Assembly: GCA_050084985.1 (NCBI GenBank) | Contig: JBITNC010000001.1 | Coordinates: 137,206,001-137,270,000, forward strand | Length of the DNA: 64,000 nt | DNA from: Nageia nagi | Lineage: Eukaryota > Pinophyta | Reading direction: 5' to 3' | In this document: positions 37,901 through 49,579 of the stretch, piece after piece | How the letters are laid out: every line of letters starts with the position of its first letter | Position numbering within the stretch: the stretch's first letter is position 1 | Notes under the pieces: generated by a model | Database searches by the model: none | Told to the model about the DNA's origin: nothing | Seen by the model: the letters and a program-made list of their open reading frames with translations, nothing else | Translations under genes and position numbers: made by a program

Positions 37901-39427
37901 TGACACATTAATGCCTTGCATTGATCCAAATGATTGAATCCAAGATCTTTGGTGAAATCTTGTTCAATAGTTTGCTGAGTTTCTGGTAGCTTTGGTAAGA
38001 TATTTTTGCTTTCATATTTAGCTACTTATTTCTTTTTATCCCTCTTTTATTTCATAAACTATTCAAAAATTCTCTAAATCTCCATCTCTAATAGACATTT
38101 TGGTATCTCTCAATATCACCAAGGGAGTGTTGTTCATAGTTGGTGTGAAATCTTTAGCAAAATCTATTAACTACATGAATTGGATCATAATGAATCTTAA
38201 AAACATAAAGCTCAAAATAATACCCTTCAATTTCACATTTAATCATCTTAGCCTCTAGCCAATTGTTGCAATAGTACCAAGAACAAGTAATAGGCATCTT
38301 GTTGGGTGCCTTTTTTTTCTCCTTAACAAACTTTTCATGAAAATAAAATATTTACCTTACAAATTAAAGGTAAAAAATTCTATCACTAAGATAGAAAAGG
38401 AGTTTAAGTAGTACCACATTGGTGTTAAAAACTCTGATGTAAGAATTATCAAACTCCTCTAGATAAAAAATCTGGGAACCTCTTCAAAAACTCAATTGCT
38501 TCAATAGATATTCTAGGGATATTCTGAGCTACTTTCAACTCTTTGATGATTGCACATGCCCATTCATTGGTCCTCATATGGATATTGTTCCATTCCTTTA
38601 CCTTATGAAATTTTGGATAAGCCATATATATTGTTGCCTTTTGATTGTAAATGACCTTTTTAATGCCATGGGTACAAGGTTGTTTTTTCCCTTTTATCAA
38701 TAGGAATACCGAATAGGAAATATAGAAAAAAACTCTTTTTTTTTTCTATTGTTGAGACTTGGCTCAATGGATACTCTATCCTTTACTCACCTTATAAATG
38801 AAGCCAAATAAATCTTTCTCAAATCTGATATCCATGGACTTCCCCAAAATTCTATGAAGAAAACTAATGGCTTTGTTTGTGGTATCCTGAAAGAAACATA
38901 TTTTTTTTCATTATAGTTTGATGAGTCATACCATGATTTTTTGGTTTAAAAAAGATCAAATAAAACTGCTAGGTCTATGTCCATTATTATATTGTCCATA
39001 TTTTTTAGTAGCATCCTTCTAAGTGAAGATAATACCTCGATTTGACCATTCCATCTCTTTTTCAATGCCCTTTTGGTCAGGTTTAAAATTACCTTTCCTT
39101 CTACATGCATAATGACTCTTTTGTTGAAATCACTATACTTAGCCACTTCCATCACTAACTCAAGAAAATTCAATGAGAAGGGTATAACTGCAACTATAAA
39201 ATATCTAAAAGAATGGAGTATATTTTTCTCTTTGACTTCTTCAAGTATTCCATCAGCTTCTCTCAACATGAATATGGGTTCGGTATGATTCATTTTGGAT
39301 CTCTTATATTCTCAAGTCTATCATAATAATGGGCCCTCTATTTGGTCCAGCCATCCTTCTTTAGTTCTACAAAGTTGCTCTTGGTTAACCAAGAATAGCC
39401 ACCCTCATTGTGCTTTGCCTTACTGAT
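34990..39427 (-). pseudogene. Sense-strand LTR gene of unknown function, right copy, with probable intron
   Basis: Coding-like minus frames run from 39427 (ATG decayed to ATC in this copy; the left copy has ATG). Blocks: RAHYYDRLENIRDPK near 39345, FNKRVIMHVEGKVILNLTKRALK near 39150-39080, MDIRFEKDLFGFIYKV near 38830, YNQKATIYMAYPKFHKVKEWN near 38650, an acidic region near 37660-37450 (NHNEDEEESYEDG, EGDDEFINLIDSKEEDE) and DVGPLRIDLNAYIIDQG near 36910-36860. After a probable intron, a Lys/Glu-rich coiled-coil-like part (ERFNKLKEKVVNFK, LEKRIDKLIKKAIKVFQNAYHD, WVTKVEIVARIEWEEINDERL) runs to about 35000. Total about 1170 codons. I do not recognise the family. Confidence 0.55.
35924..36837 (-). 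other. Probable intron in the E5 LTR gene
   Basis: The minus strand donor is GGAAATG|GTAAATAGC at 36837 and the acceptor is ATTATATAG|AAGTTTACC at 35924. The 914 bases between are very AT-rich and stop-filled, while both flanks read as protein. No second copy remains to test it. Confidence 0.45.
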
Positions 39428-39559
39428 CTTGCAAAATGATAAGAATTTTTTTAGCCATCATTTTGAGATAATATGAGAATTATAATTTTATCAAAAACTT
39501 AATTTTCTCAAAATTATCTATTCTTCCTTTAGTCCCATCCAATTAACAAGGGAATTCGG

Positions 39560-40690
39560 TGTGACCAAGAAAAAACTTTAGTCACTTCAAGTTGAAGTAA
39601 AACATGATGCAACCACTAAATACTTTATTCACCTTGAGTAAAAGTTGAAAATAGTGTGATAAAGTTTTATAAATTAGTCACTTCAACTTAATTACCAAAA
39701 CAATGTGATAACTTAAAGACCTTATTTGCTTTTGATGTTAATATCATCTTCCATGTGATAATTTTTTTTAGTCACTTACATCGTATAGTTTAAGTTAGTG
39801 TGATAAAGGCTTAGTGACTTAGTTTCTTCTTATAAGAAACCAACATAATGCAATAAAGGGATTTTTCTTTAGTTGCTCCCAATTGAAGTGCAAAATAATA
39901 CAATAAAGGAAAATGATAGTCGTATTTGGGTAGAGCTTAAAAATAATATGATAAGGTTAATATTCCTTAGTCACCTTAACTTAATCATTAGTATTAATGC
40001 AATAAGAGAAATACACTCAATCAGACTAAGTCCTTTATAGACCTAGCTAAGTGTTTCTTTAGTCGATGAGAGGGAAAAAGAAAATTGGTAGAGAGAAGGT
40101 AATGTTATTCACTTTGAATTAGTATTAAAACCACTCCAATAACTCATAAGCAATAGTCACCCTCACCTAATAATCAATCCCAATGTAATAGAAGGAACTC
40201 TATAGTTGCTTTGGCTTGGTATTCAAGTCACTATGACCGCTAAAAACTTAGTCGCTTTGTCTAAACTCTCAAATTGTAGCAAAAAAGGAACTTTATTTTT
40301 AGGTTGGATATAAATGAATTAGGCATATTCATATTTACAAATTAAATATAGCAGAATGGGACACATATTAATGATCAAAGCAATGTAACCCTAGATTTGA
40401 TGGTGGTAAGCAAATCAATGGGTAGCTTTGGTCGACATAAGTAGGAGATGAAATCGGTAGGCCTTAGTGGTGGTTTAGTCTCTTTGAGTATCTTTCCAAG
40501 TGGATACGACCATATACAAATCCTTTAGTCACAATGAGATAGAATTTTATGTGGATGCAACCAAAAGAAGCACCTTAGTCACATCGAGTTAGGATGAAAG
40601 AGGATGCGATAATGGAAAAAAACCTTAGTATGCCCAAGTAGGTGATAAACTTGATGCAACTGAATAAAATATAAAGATAGTCAAATTTTA
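39560..40690 (-). repeat. Degenerate tandem repeats in E5 5' LTR
   Basis: Same array as 23870-25030: repeated TTAGTCACTTCAA-GTTGA-like cores. It lies between the LTR start and the LTR gene, so it occupies the position of an upstream regulatory region. Confidence 0.7.
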
Positions 40691-41145
40691 TCATTTTTTG
40701 CTCCAATTTTGGAAATGAAGACCTTATTAGCTTCAAGGCTTATGGTGAAAACCATCTTTCACTTCTCAATGTCTAGAATGAATACTTGGCTTTAAAAATG
40801 GGATTTTGATGTTCATCATTCAATGGTTGAGTAGAACCGATTTCCACTTGTGTTGATGGTAGGTGCTTGCGATCAAAATTAGAGGATGGTATTCAATGGT
40901 TACATAGAAACCAACTTCCATGTTAATGTCTAGAATATGTGCTTGCCTCTAAGGTGAAGGATACTACCCAATTGTCCAAACTCTTTTTGTGCTAAAAAAA
41001 AGTAATCTTGACAAATCGTTATTTTTGGATTTTGGATTATTTAATTTTTGTGGTTTTTGTTAATTAAGAACAACAGAAAAAAATTCTTAGACTTAACTTG
41101 AAAAAAAAGGTGAAAAAATTATTGATTGAAAATTGGATGGTAACA

Positions 41146-41265
41146 AGTCCTAAACTTTGTTGATTTGTTTACAAAGCCCCTTCTTGAAGATCAGTTCTTC
41201 AAGCTTAGGGAGTCTATTAGGTTGGTGAAGTTTTTTTCAAGGGGAAGTGAAGATTGAATTCTTAT
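41146..41265 (+). pseudogene. E2 copia RNase H C terminus
   Basis: Directly after the E5 right end the + strand reads LNFVDLFTKPLLEDQFFKL then RESIRLVKFF and a stop. This is the standard end of plant copia Pol (DIFTKPL...FxxLR). It shows that E5 sits within copia pol. Confidence 0.85.
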
Positions 41266-41977
41266 TAAATTCATTTTTGTGATAAAAAATTCATCTCTAG
41301 GAGGATTTTTTATTTGTATAGTGTTGATATTTTTGTGTGCACCTTCATGGTTAATTCACTCTATGTGAGGAACTAGTTATACATGTTTGAGCATATGATG
41401 GCTCCTACTAGCACTATTTTAGTTATCAATATGTGAGGAATTAGTATGTGCATTTTAGCATTGTTTGCTTATCCATATATGAGGAATTCATAAATGCTAA
41501 TACTCTATTTTATATATTGATCAACACATGTTTTATATATTTAGTGACTATCAGTATTGGTTTGGCATCTTCGTGATGACTTGTAATGCATCATTGATCA
41601 ATTTATAGAAGGTATTAATTGATTTATTTAGCTTATATTGATATGAATGCTTATACGATGTATCTGATTGATTTTGTTTATAAGCAACTTGTATCTTGCA
41701 GATATCTTCTTAAGATTGTAGGTTACCTACTCAACTGCACATGCTCCTAGAGGATCATCATGTCAACTTGTTATTGAATGACTACTTTGTACATTGAAAC
41801 CAGTTACGATTAATGATTGTATTATAAATTATTTTTTCAAATGGTAATGTAATGAGCCTCAATCTAATATCTTACTTATTTCTCAATATATGTAAATGTT
41901 CTCATTTTTGATTGTATTTCTATGGAGGAGAACTCTCTCTTTCTTCTCTTCTCTTTGTTGTATCCCAATATTGCATT
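41266..41977 (+). other. E2 3' untranslated segment
   Basis: Non-coding. Contains three loose copies of a TATGTGAGGAA-(C/T)TAGT motif near 41365, 41430 and 41480. Leads to the PPT and 3' LTR. Confidence 0.6.
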
Positions 41978-41986
41978 AAGGGGGAG
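41978..41986 (+). promoter_or_regulatory. E2 polypurine tract
   Basis: AAGGGGGAG directly before the 3' LTR, as in most plant copia elements. Confidence 0.9.
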
Positions 41987-42547
41987 TTTTGGAATGTATA
42001 ATGCATTATTGTAAGGTCTCTTATTATAATCCACTTAATACTTAAGGGTATCCTTAAGCACCTCAAGTATTTAGTGAATATGGTAATATAAATTCACTAA
42101 TACTTAAAAGTATCCCTATATACGTTTTAAGTATTTGTGAATAAAATAATTTAACTAGTCCTACACTTCATCTCATGAGCATGCCCCTTAGGTAAAAGGG
42201 TGATGCATCACATGACATTATACAATGGTTAAAAAAATGATCCAATGGAGGATTTTTACCTATAAATAAAGGGGTATCTCCTTGAGATTACTCATTCAAG
42301 TTTGTAGAAATGTTATGCTCTAGGATTGTTAGGAGAAGTGAGAAAGAGTTGTTGTAAGAGAGTGCTCTTTGAGAATAAGAAGATCTTAAATTAGTGGATG
42401 TACTCCCATGGTTGGAGAAACCATTTTATATTGGTATCAACTTTGTGAGATTGGCTATTGTGTTTATGTTATTATGATGATGTTTTAGAAAGCTTCGATA
42501 AGATCTTGGTAGAAGAGGAATTTAGTCACTTAGGCTTAGTTATTTCA
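41987..42547 (+). repeat. E2 3' LTR
   Basis: 561 bp pairing with 6952-7513. The start has decayed from TGTTAGAATG to TTTTGGAATG. TATA box TATAAATA at 42261-42268. The right TSD AGGAT follows at 42548-42552. Confidence 0.93.
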
Positions 42548-42552
42548 AGGAT

Positions 42553-42852
42553 AGAGTTTTTCTCTTCAAAAAATATGTTTTGTGCATACCCTATGATCAT
42601 TATAGACCATGAAATTATTATGATGTATCATAATTGAAAATTATACTATATGAAATGAAATGATTTTACCCTATAGACATAGATGTAAATGAAGCAAAAT
42701 AATTTATGCAATGTTTATTGGACACTTAGCTCATTGTTCAAGGTCTAAGACTGAGTTTTCTAGGTTATTTTTATAGGTGTAGTACACTTGGCAACCTACT
42801 CCCCAAGAATAGTGCACCAACAAAACTATACCCCATGCATAGTATGTCTAGC
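42553..42852. other. Spacer between E2 and E6
   Basis: 300 bases of AT-rich DNA with no frame, repeat or motif that I can support. It is the continuation of whatever E2 inserted into. Confidence 0.6.
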
Positions 42853-43466
42853 TATAGATGCCTAAAAATGGATTATTATTTATAAAATAATTCATTTTAA
42901 AGCCTCAAGGAATATGTATTGTAAATAGGGTTAAAATATACCCAAGGCAATGGAATGGACCATGGTATAATATGCTAGGTGTAAACTATCAAAGGAGACA
43001 CCATAAATAATGTAAAAGCCAATTATCCCAAGAATCAAAGAGGATTAAAATGTTTCTATAAAAGAATACCAAAGGCAACATAAATGAAATCGATATATAT
43101 CAAGAAAGAGAAATGAAAATATGTAATATCATTCTATCCAACCAACAATGTTATTTTGTAACACCACCTTTACATAGATTTGTTAAACCCTTCATCTTGC
43201 TTTTGTACATATTTATTTCCATTTGTAGATCTAAGTATTTCATGTAGCCCATGACATGCTCTTATTTCATTGGCAATGTTTGTTTCTTATGGTATAATGT
43301 GGTGATTTATGTATGATCTCTTTTATTTCATTTGGATACAAGTTTAATGAAGGTACATTGCTTATCATGTTTGTTTGATGCCATATTTTTGATATATACT
43401 TTAATAATATATCGTAAATAAATAGTGTGCATCAATTTATTATTCATGCATTATTTTAAGTCTACA
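42853..43466 (+). repeat. E6 5' LTR
   Basis: Starts TATAGATGCC (TG decayed to TA) and ends AAGTCTACA, about 614 bp. The first 50 bases resemble the E8 LTR (ATTATTATTTAT-AAATAATTCATTTTA, AGCCTCAA). TATA box TATAAAAG at 43057-43064. Assigned as an LTR from its ends, the following PBS-like motif and the downstream gag; the partner is outside the window. Confidence 0.8.
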
Positions 43467-43468
43467 TT

Positions 43469-43482
43469 TTGGTGAACCTGAT
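43469..43482 (+). promoter_or_regulatory. E6 probable primer binding site
   Basis: TTGGTGAACCTGA lies three bases after the LTR end, as in E3 (9021-9033). Confidence 0.5.
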
Positions 43483-43589
43483 TGTTTGGATTAATCTTAC
43501 CCTATCAACAAGATCTCATGATATTTTTGTAAGGAGTGTAGGCTATTAGCAGTATGCATAGACTATTTTCAAACCATTATTAGCATAAA

Positions 43590-44660
43590 ATGGATCCAAC
43601 CACAACATAGATAACTAAATTGATAAAATTAGTGGAAGATCTAAACAAATAAATGGCTTCACTACAAAGTTCAAGCAACAACTTGCAGTTAGTTTTAGAT
43701 CTAGCAATTGTTGCAAGGTTAACCAATCTTGAGAATAGCAACAAGTTCTGGTTAAAAGAAAGAAGATTATAATGGTGTCTTCACCTCACCTATGACATAT
43801 GATATCCATAATTATCGCCTACCACTTGAACATAAGACCCCCAATTTCAAGACGTTTAGTGGTGAAAAAGACCTAAAGTAGCATCTTATCAAATTTCAAA
43901 AGGAGTGCTTATTGAATTAGGATCGAACAAGAGATTGATGGTCAAATTTTTCCCAAGGAGTTTAAAAGGTAACACCATTCAATGGTTCTATAAGGATTAA
44001 TAAATTCATTCAATTCATTGGTAATAGTGTTCATGGGTCAATACAAGCATAATTTTAAAGAGCAAGGAACTATTATAGAGTTATATGCAATGCACCAAGG
44101 AAATAGTGAAACCTTAGAGAAGTATATTCCAATATTCAAAAAGGTATGGAAATCTATTCATAGTAAATTAGATGAGAATTAAATTTATGGTATATTTAGA
44201 TATTTTATTTTACTAATCATTAATTTGAATGCTCCAATTGATAAGAGTATTGGATTTGGGGTATTAGTAAAATAATTATTGAAAAAAGAGAAAGTTATAC
44301 TTGGGTTAGGAGATCTCAAGTATACATATACTCCTTACAATAAGGAGAATCATAGGACATACACAAAAAGGAGGAAAAGATAGTGAATATGGTTGATGCA
44401 CTTATATCCCCATCTAAATTAACAAGATTGGCTACAACAGGAGAAAGAAGGTATACATTCCCAATTCAACCAAGGTTTATTATGAGAGATCTGATGAAAA
44501 GAGGTTTATTATAGCCATTAGAGAAAACAACACAAGATGATAATAATCTTATGGAAAAATACAATGCTTATTGCACTTATTATCAAAGAAAAGGTCATGT
44601 CATAATTTTTGCAAAGCATTAGAGATAGCAATTTTGGATCTTATTACCTAAGGGAGATAT
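43590..44660 (+). pseudogene. E6 gag, broken
   Basis: Reads from an ATG at 43590. A capsid core with RLPLEHKTPNFKTFSGEKD near 43815-43870 and a tryptophan-containing NTIQWFYKD near 43972-44000 is visible. A zinc-knuckle relic CTYYQRKGHV near 44575-44605 follows. Stops and at least one shift. Confidence 0.7.
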
Positions 44661-45063
44661 GAAATTGATCAAAAAGATTCAGATCCAAAAGTAATAGTGA
44701 ACATAGTTTCAATTTATAAAGAATTCTATGCTGGATTATGAAGAGGACATCCAAGACATTCCAAATCTAATTGTTATTGAACAAGTAAGTGTCCCACCTA
44801 ATCCCAAAACTTATAGCATAATTGAACAATTAAAAACTAATTCTGCCAAGATTAGTTTGTATGATCTCATCTCTACATCTAAAACACATAGAGAGATATT
44901 ATGTTCTTTATTCAAGAAAGAAACATTCCCTACAAATATTTCTATTTCCATGTTTTGATAAAAACTTAGATCTATTCAAGAATGTGATGTGATCTCATTT
45001 TATAGATCTTAAAAGCTTAGTAAAGAACTCCTTACAAAATGTTTAGGTTTATATATCACACCT

Positions 45064-45396
45064 ATGATATATGGATGGAAGATAAAAAGAACATTGGTAG
45101 ATAATGGATCAACTGTTATTATATGTTCTTATAAGTTTTTGATACAACTTCAAGAAAAAGATGTAGAGATACCTTCATTAGAAGAAGCTACATTCAAAAT
45201 TAGGGCATATAATAGTTCATCCAAAAAACCAATTAGGATAGCTATAATTTTGGTTACAATAGGAGTTAGAACAGTTAAAACTCAATTTCAAGTTGTGAAT
45301 TCAAAATTACCATATAACATATTATTAAGAATACCATGGCTTCATGATATAGATGTAGTACCATCTACAGTGCATGGCAGATTGAAATTTGAATAA
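45064..45396 (+). pseudogene. E6 aspartic protease
   Basis: A 110-codon open stretch. The active site reads RTLVDNGSTVIICSYKFL (D-N-G-S), the normal Tat-like form, and it closes with LPYNILLRIPWLHDIDVVPST (family YNxILGRPWLH). The stretch itself has no internal stop, so it is among the better-preserved parts of E6. Confidence 0.85.
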
Positions 45397-45984
45397 TAGA
45401 GTGAGGTGTACATGGTAATTGATGATACAAAATCATATGCCTTATGTAATGCAGAATATTTAGAAGAATTAACAATGACTTATCCTAGATATGAGATTGT
45501 ATCTTTAGAAATAGGTGCACTAGTGGTAAATAAAGAAAAATAACCTTAGATCACATAAATAAGTATGGGAATGTATAGAATTGAACATCTTGATTTGTTC
45601 ACATCTATCAAATATTTGGGACAATCAAAAAAATTTAGTGTTAAAGGTCATAATTGGCATGCTATACTACTTTAAGGTCACTAGCTACGTGAAAATAGTA
45701 GAGATGATGGGGGATCCCGCTCTATAGCAATAGTATCACCCAATCCAGAGATATCAATGAAAGATTGCATGACAAATGTAATAGGTAAAACCTTTCCATC
45801 TCCTTTTGTTCACAAGTACATGATAAAAGATTGCAAATATAAAGAAGGGGGTTTAGGTAAATCAAGATAAGGAATGTCTTCTTTTCCTACTACTTTAGGA
45901 GCTCAGAAAACTAAAAATAGATTGGGCAATGATTAGAATACAAAATAAACAATGGTATGTATCAATTTTATAAAATAATGTAAT

Positions 45985-46440
45985 TTGATTGAACTTTTTG
46001 ATTATATTGATGAATATTTATGGCTTGATAATACTATACCACTTGATTTTGATGGCTTCAGCACTGATGATGACATTTTAGAATACTTGTGGACACACTC
46101 AAAATTTTCTAAATCTAATGAAAAAAGAAAAACAAGTTACATTCTCAATAAGTATGCATATTTTGGACAAGAAGTTAATTTTAATGAAGTTTTTGAGATT
46201 GAACAAGGAGAAAATGATACAACTGATATTCAAAGATTAGAAGAGTTACTTTCATTGTTATAGAAAAAGGATGAATTAATATTCTCATCTGAAGAACTAG
46301 CAGATGTCAATACTGGGACAAGTGATGAGCAAAGGTTAATCAAAGTAGGAGCAGCTCTTCCAACACTTCATCAAGAAAGGTATAGAAATAAATTTATTGA
46401 GAATCAAAAGAATTTTTTTTGAACTTATGTTGATATGCCT
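45985..46440 (+). pseudogene. E6 protease-RT linker
   Basis: An acidic open stretch (45985-46263), then SDEQRLIKVGAALP near 46322-46365 and YVDMPGLDPCLVMHNL near 46427-46475. This is the conserved approach to RT in Tat elements (DMPGLDP...HxL). Confidence 0.75.
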
Positions 46441-46505
46441 GGATTAGATCCATGTCTTGTTATGCATAATCTACTTCTAAAAGATGGAGTTAACCAAATT
46501 AAGCA

Positions 46506-46839
46506 TTGTTATTCAAGGAAGAAATAGAGAAATATTTGAATGCTGGATTTATTAAACCAATTGATTATTTAGAATGGATGGCTAACATTGTTCTTGTTAC
46601 AAAACCTACTAGAGAAATAAAGGTTTGTACTTATTTTTGTGATATCAATAATGCTTGTCCAAAAGATGATTTTCCATTGCCTAATATTGATATGATTATG
46701 GATAGTATTGCTAATAATGATACTTTATCTTTTATGGATGGATTTTTAGGATATAACCAAATATTAATCAATTTGACTAATCAACATAAGATTACTTTCA
46801 CTACACCATGGGAAAATATTTTCTGGAAGGTTATGCCTT
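46506..46839 (+). pseudogene. E6 reverse transcriptase, N-terminal part
   Basis: EEIEKYLNAGFIKP, WMANIVLVTK, CPKDDFPLPNID, FMDGFLGYNQI and TPWENIFWKVMP are all standard RT blocks. Coding stops at VMP because E7 is inserted in the next codons. RT resumes at 52623 with FGLKNVGATYQRAM-type sequence. Confidence 0.9.
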
Positions 46840-49560
46840 TGTAGATATTCCAAATGTAATGCTTCTCACCATACCTATTTCCAACTTCACAAACGTTAAA
46901 AATTTAGACCTATTTTTTATTTAAATTAAACACTCAAATGGTCTAGGAATGGACAAGGTGATCCACATGAGCACATAAATTTTGCTAGCTAGTCAGCACC
47001 CATATGGCAAGTTTGGTAGAATCTAGAATAACCACTCTTTATTGAAAAAGATTTGGTGTTCACTTCTCAATGCTCATCCCATTAGAATATGCCCCATATG
47101 TGACCCCACCATTCCTATTCATAAAGTATGCAATGGAAATTTAGGTTATGGCATTGTGGTTTCCAACTTGGGGCCTATATCACCCAAGAGAATACTCATA
47201 CATAAGGTTAAATATCTTCACCCGATATATGACCCTCCAATTCATAGGTACAGATAGATTATCCTAGGAAATATTCTATATGTAATGGGTAAACATTATC
47301 GCCTATGGAATAGTCCTCATACTAATATTTGTTGAGACAATCTATCGAGGATATGAGACACTAGCCTACCCATATCTATTGGTTAGGCTCACCATGGTGT
47401 TTGACATCCCTGTGCCCATATATTTGGGAGCCATGGATATTAGTATTTAATACACCCGAGTGGTTTGTTTAGTCTAATAAATTCCATTGGTAATCATGTC
47501 TAATAAACAAAAGCAACAATTCATCAAATGTGTACAAGAAGTTTCAAGCAAGCTTATTCATGAACCCAACAAAGAATATTCAACCATAATTATCCCATAT
47601 GGACAATACGAAGAAATAACATTACTTTAAAAGTACAACATATGTAAAGAATAATAACAATTCCTGTTATGCTTGAAAAGTGGCTATTTCTAGAAAAGAA
47701 TTATGGTGTAGAGTATAACTTAATTAAGGGTCATTTCTTGTCTTTTTCAAAATCAAGATAACTATGTTTTGTCTAGTTTTTCTTTCTAGTAATCAATCAA
47801 TACTTGTCTAGATTGTCAAAAATATATTATTTTTGGTTAATCCCAATCAATCAAGGTCTTAATTACATATAGGACTAGTTTTTCCTTCATACATAGAATA
47901 TGTCCATATCTTAACTCCTTGATCAGGTATGAGTTAACCTTCTCCTAATTTCAAAAGTAATGTACTAAGGTTACAAGACCATCCCTTCACCCTCTACTTA
48001 GAAATCCATTTGACTCTTTATATTGTTATTAATAAAAATGTTCAAGCCATGTTATATCATCATTAATTCTTTAATAATTCATCATGGTTTTGACTTCTCA
48101 TAACAATAATCCATCCTTGACTCTTTATTAATTGGGTAATAGGTTTAAAATTTTTACTTCCATTAATGAACTATTTATGCCTTGGTGTATATCTTATGAG
48201 ATCTCCTATAATTCTAAACTATATTTCTAGTGAACTTAATTTAGTTTTTCTATGATTCTACATATACACCATCCAAAATTTACTTTGAGGCCTTCATAAT
48301 ACATCAATTTTCCTAAATCCATAAATGAAGTTTATTTAATATATTTAGAGGATAAATCCAGCTTGATCATATTTTAGAGACAAGGCATATCAACACTTCA
48401 TTGTTTGTAAAGGGGTAGAGTACATCTTATCATGCATATAACCTTAATTTATCCATTGATAAAGTATTCCATTAATTCACTAAAAAATGAATACATAACA
48501 TCTATTATTGTTCTGATAATCATTTGTGGTTATAATATCTTCCACAAGTCATTGTTCCTTCCATCCTACTTATTTTATCAAATTAGGGTTTGTGAATATT
48601 GTACAACTTGCAATTACCCTACTTACATAAGTATTATCCACTTACATTACCATCCTCATCCTTTGACGAGTCTCCATCCATCTGTTGTTATCCTTGGTCA
48701 TTCATCCAACCAAAAGAACCAAGATGATATGGTGTTGACTACTAGGGTTTAGTTAGAATTTTATGAGAATCATGATAGCTCTTTTGTTTTATGAAATGCA
48801 TCCTATCTAGATGCAACATATCATACAATCTTATTCAATCAACACTCCATATTTAACTCAATAGGTTTTACATCTCTTCAGAGGCTATCTATCTTCCTCG
48901 ATCATGGAGTCTAGTAATTACCATCATGCATCATCCCAATTCAAACCATTATTCAAAATTTAAGTAAATTTCATGCAATATTCCATTCCAGATCTTGATA
49001 GGTTCTAGGTATTATCAAAATACTACCTATGTTCCTTGATCATGGAGTCAAACACAAGTCAAAGATCATGAATATTGAAAATTACACTTTTATAACCAAG
49101 TACAGTCACTTCTATACTCCATTTCATTTTTTATGGATTTTATCAAATTCTCTTTTAAGCCCAAGTAATATTCTCATGTTTGGTATTACTAATAAAATTG
49201 TAAACTTTATTCAAATACATTCGATAAAATTATTTTCATAGTACAATTATAACTTTATCCTAACATTTACTACTAACAAGAGTGAAAATAAATGTAAGCA
49301 TAATTATCTCAATCCCAATTTCAATGAAAATGTCCATTCGATAATAAGAAATCAATGTCTTCCTACCAAAGAATTACCATCATCTCCAATAATATTCTAT
49401 TAACAATTTATAATAGAAAAAATTGTTATTTTTAAAAAACCAATTAAATTAATACTACCTTCTTGAATGTCAAAATCAAGGTTCAGATTAAAAATTCTAT
49501 CCTCAATTAATCTGCCTCTCGAAGAGAACCATTAGCATCAATCACTTTGATGTTTTAAGA
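46840..49560. other. E7 left part, non-coding
   Basis: 2.7 kb without a convincing frame; the open stretch 48432-48752 has no recognisable protein. No internal repeat with the right end was found. Confidence 0.5.
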
Positions 49561-49579
49561 GGGGTTATGATTCAGTAGT

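Larger units (their letters stand above)
22045..41145 (-). mobile_element. E5: giant Tat-like Ty3/gypsy element with very long terminal repeats
   Basis: Minus-strand order from right to left: 5' LTR (from 41145), PBS-like motif (33917-33936), gag, protease, RT, RNase H, integrase, PPT-like tract (25471-25486), and a truncated 3' LTR (25470 leftward to about 22045). The right boundary is sharp: both repeat copies end GGATGGTAACA on the + strand, one followed by PPT-like sequence and the other by copia RNase H coding sequence. The left boundary is a truncation, so no TSD can be checked. It is inserted in E2. Remaining length is about 19 kb. Confidence 0.8.
33956..41145 (-). repeat. E5 5' LTR (about 7.2 kb if the PBS-defined end is right)
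   Basis: The minus strand starts TGTTACC at 41145 and ends CTTAACA at 33956, giving TGTTA...TAACA inverted ends. The first 3.4 kb is matched by the left copy. The remaining 3.8 kb (37745-33956) has no partner because the left LTR is truncated. A TATA-type box (TATAAA, minus) lies at 34738-34733, at the downstream end as expected. Alternative: a roughly 1-kb LTR starting TGTTAGAACA at about 34947, with the rest being an extra 3' gene region. Confidence 0.6.
6952..42547 (+). mobile_element. E2: Ty1/copia retrotransposon, expanded to 35.6 kb by three nested insertions
   Basis: The ends are matching LTRs (6952-7513 and 41987-42547, 562 and 561 bp) flanked by an identical 5-bp TSD, AGGAT, at 6947-6951 and 42548-42552. 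A Met-tRNA PBS follows the first LTR and a PPT precedes the second. Copia coding traces remain: gag at 21006-21920 and the RNase H C terminus at 41146-41260. E3, E4 and E5 are inserted between the LTRs. The remaining pol (protease, integrase, RT) is missing, apparently by a deletion joining gag to the E5 left end. Confidence 0.9.
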
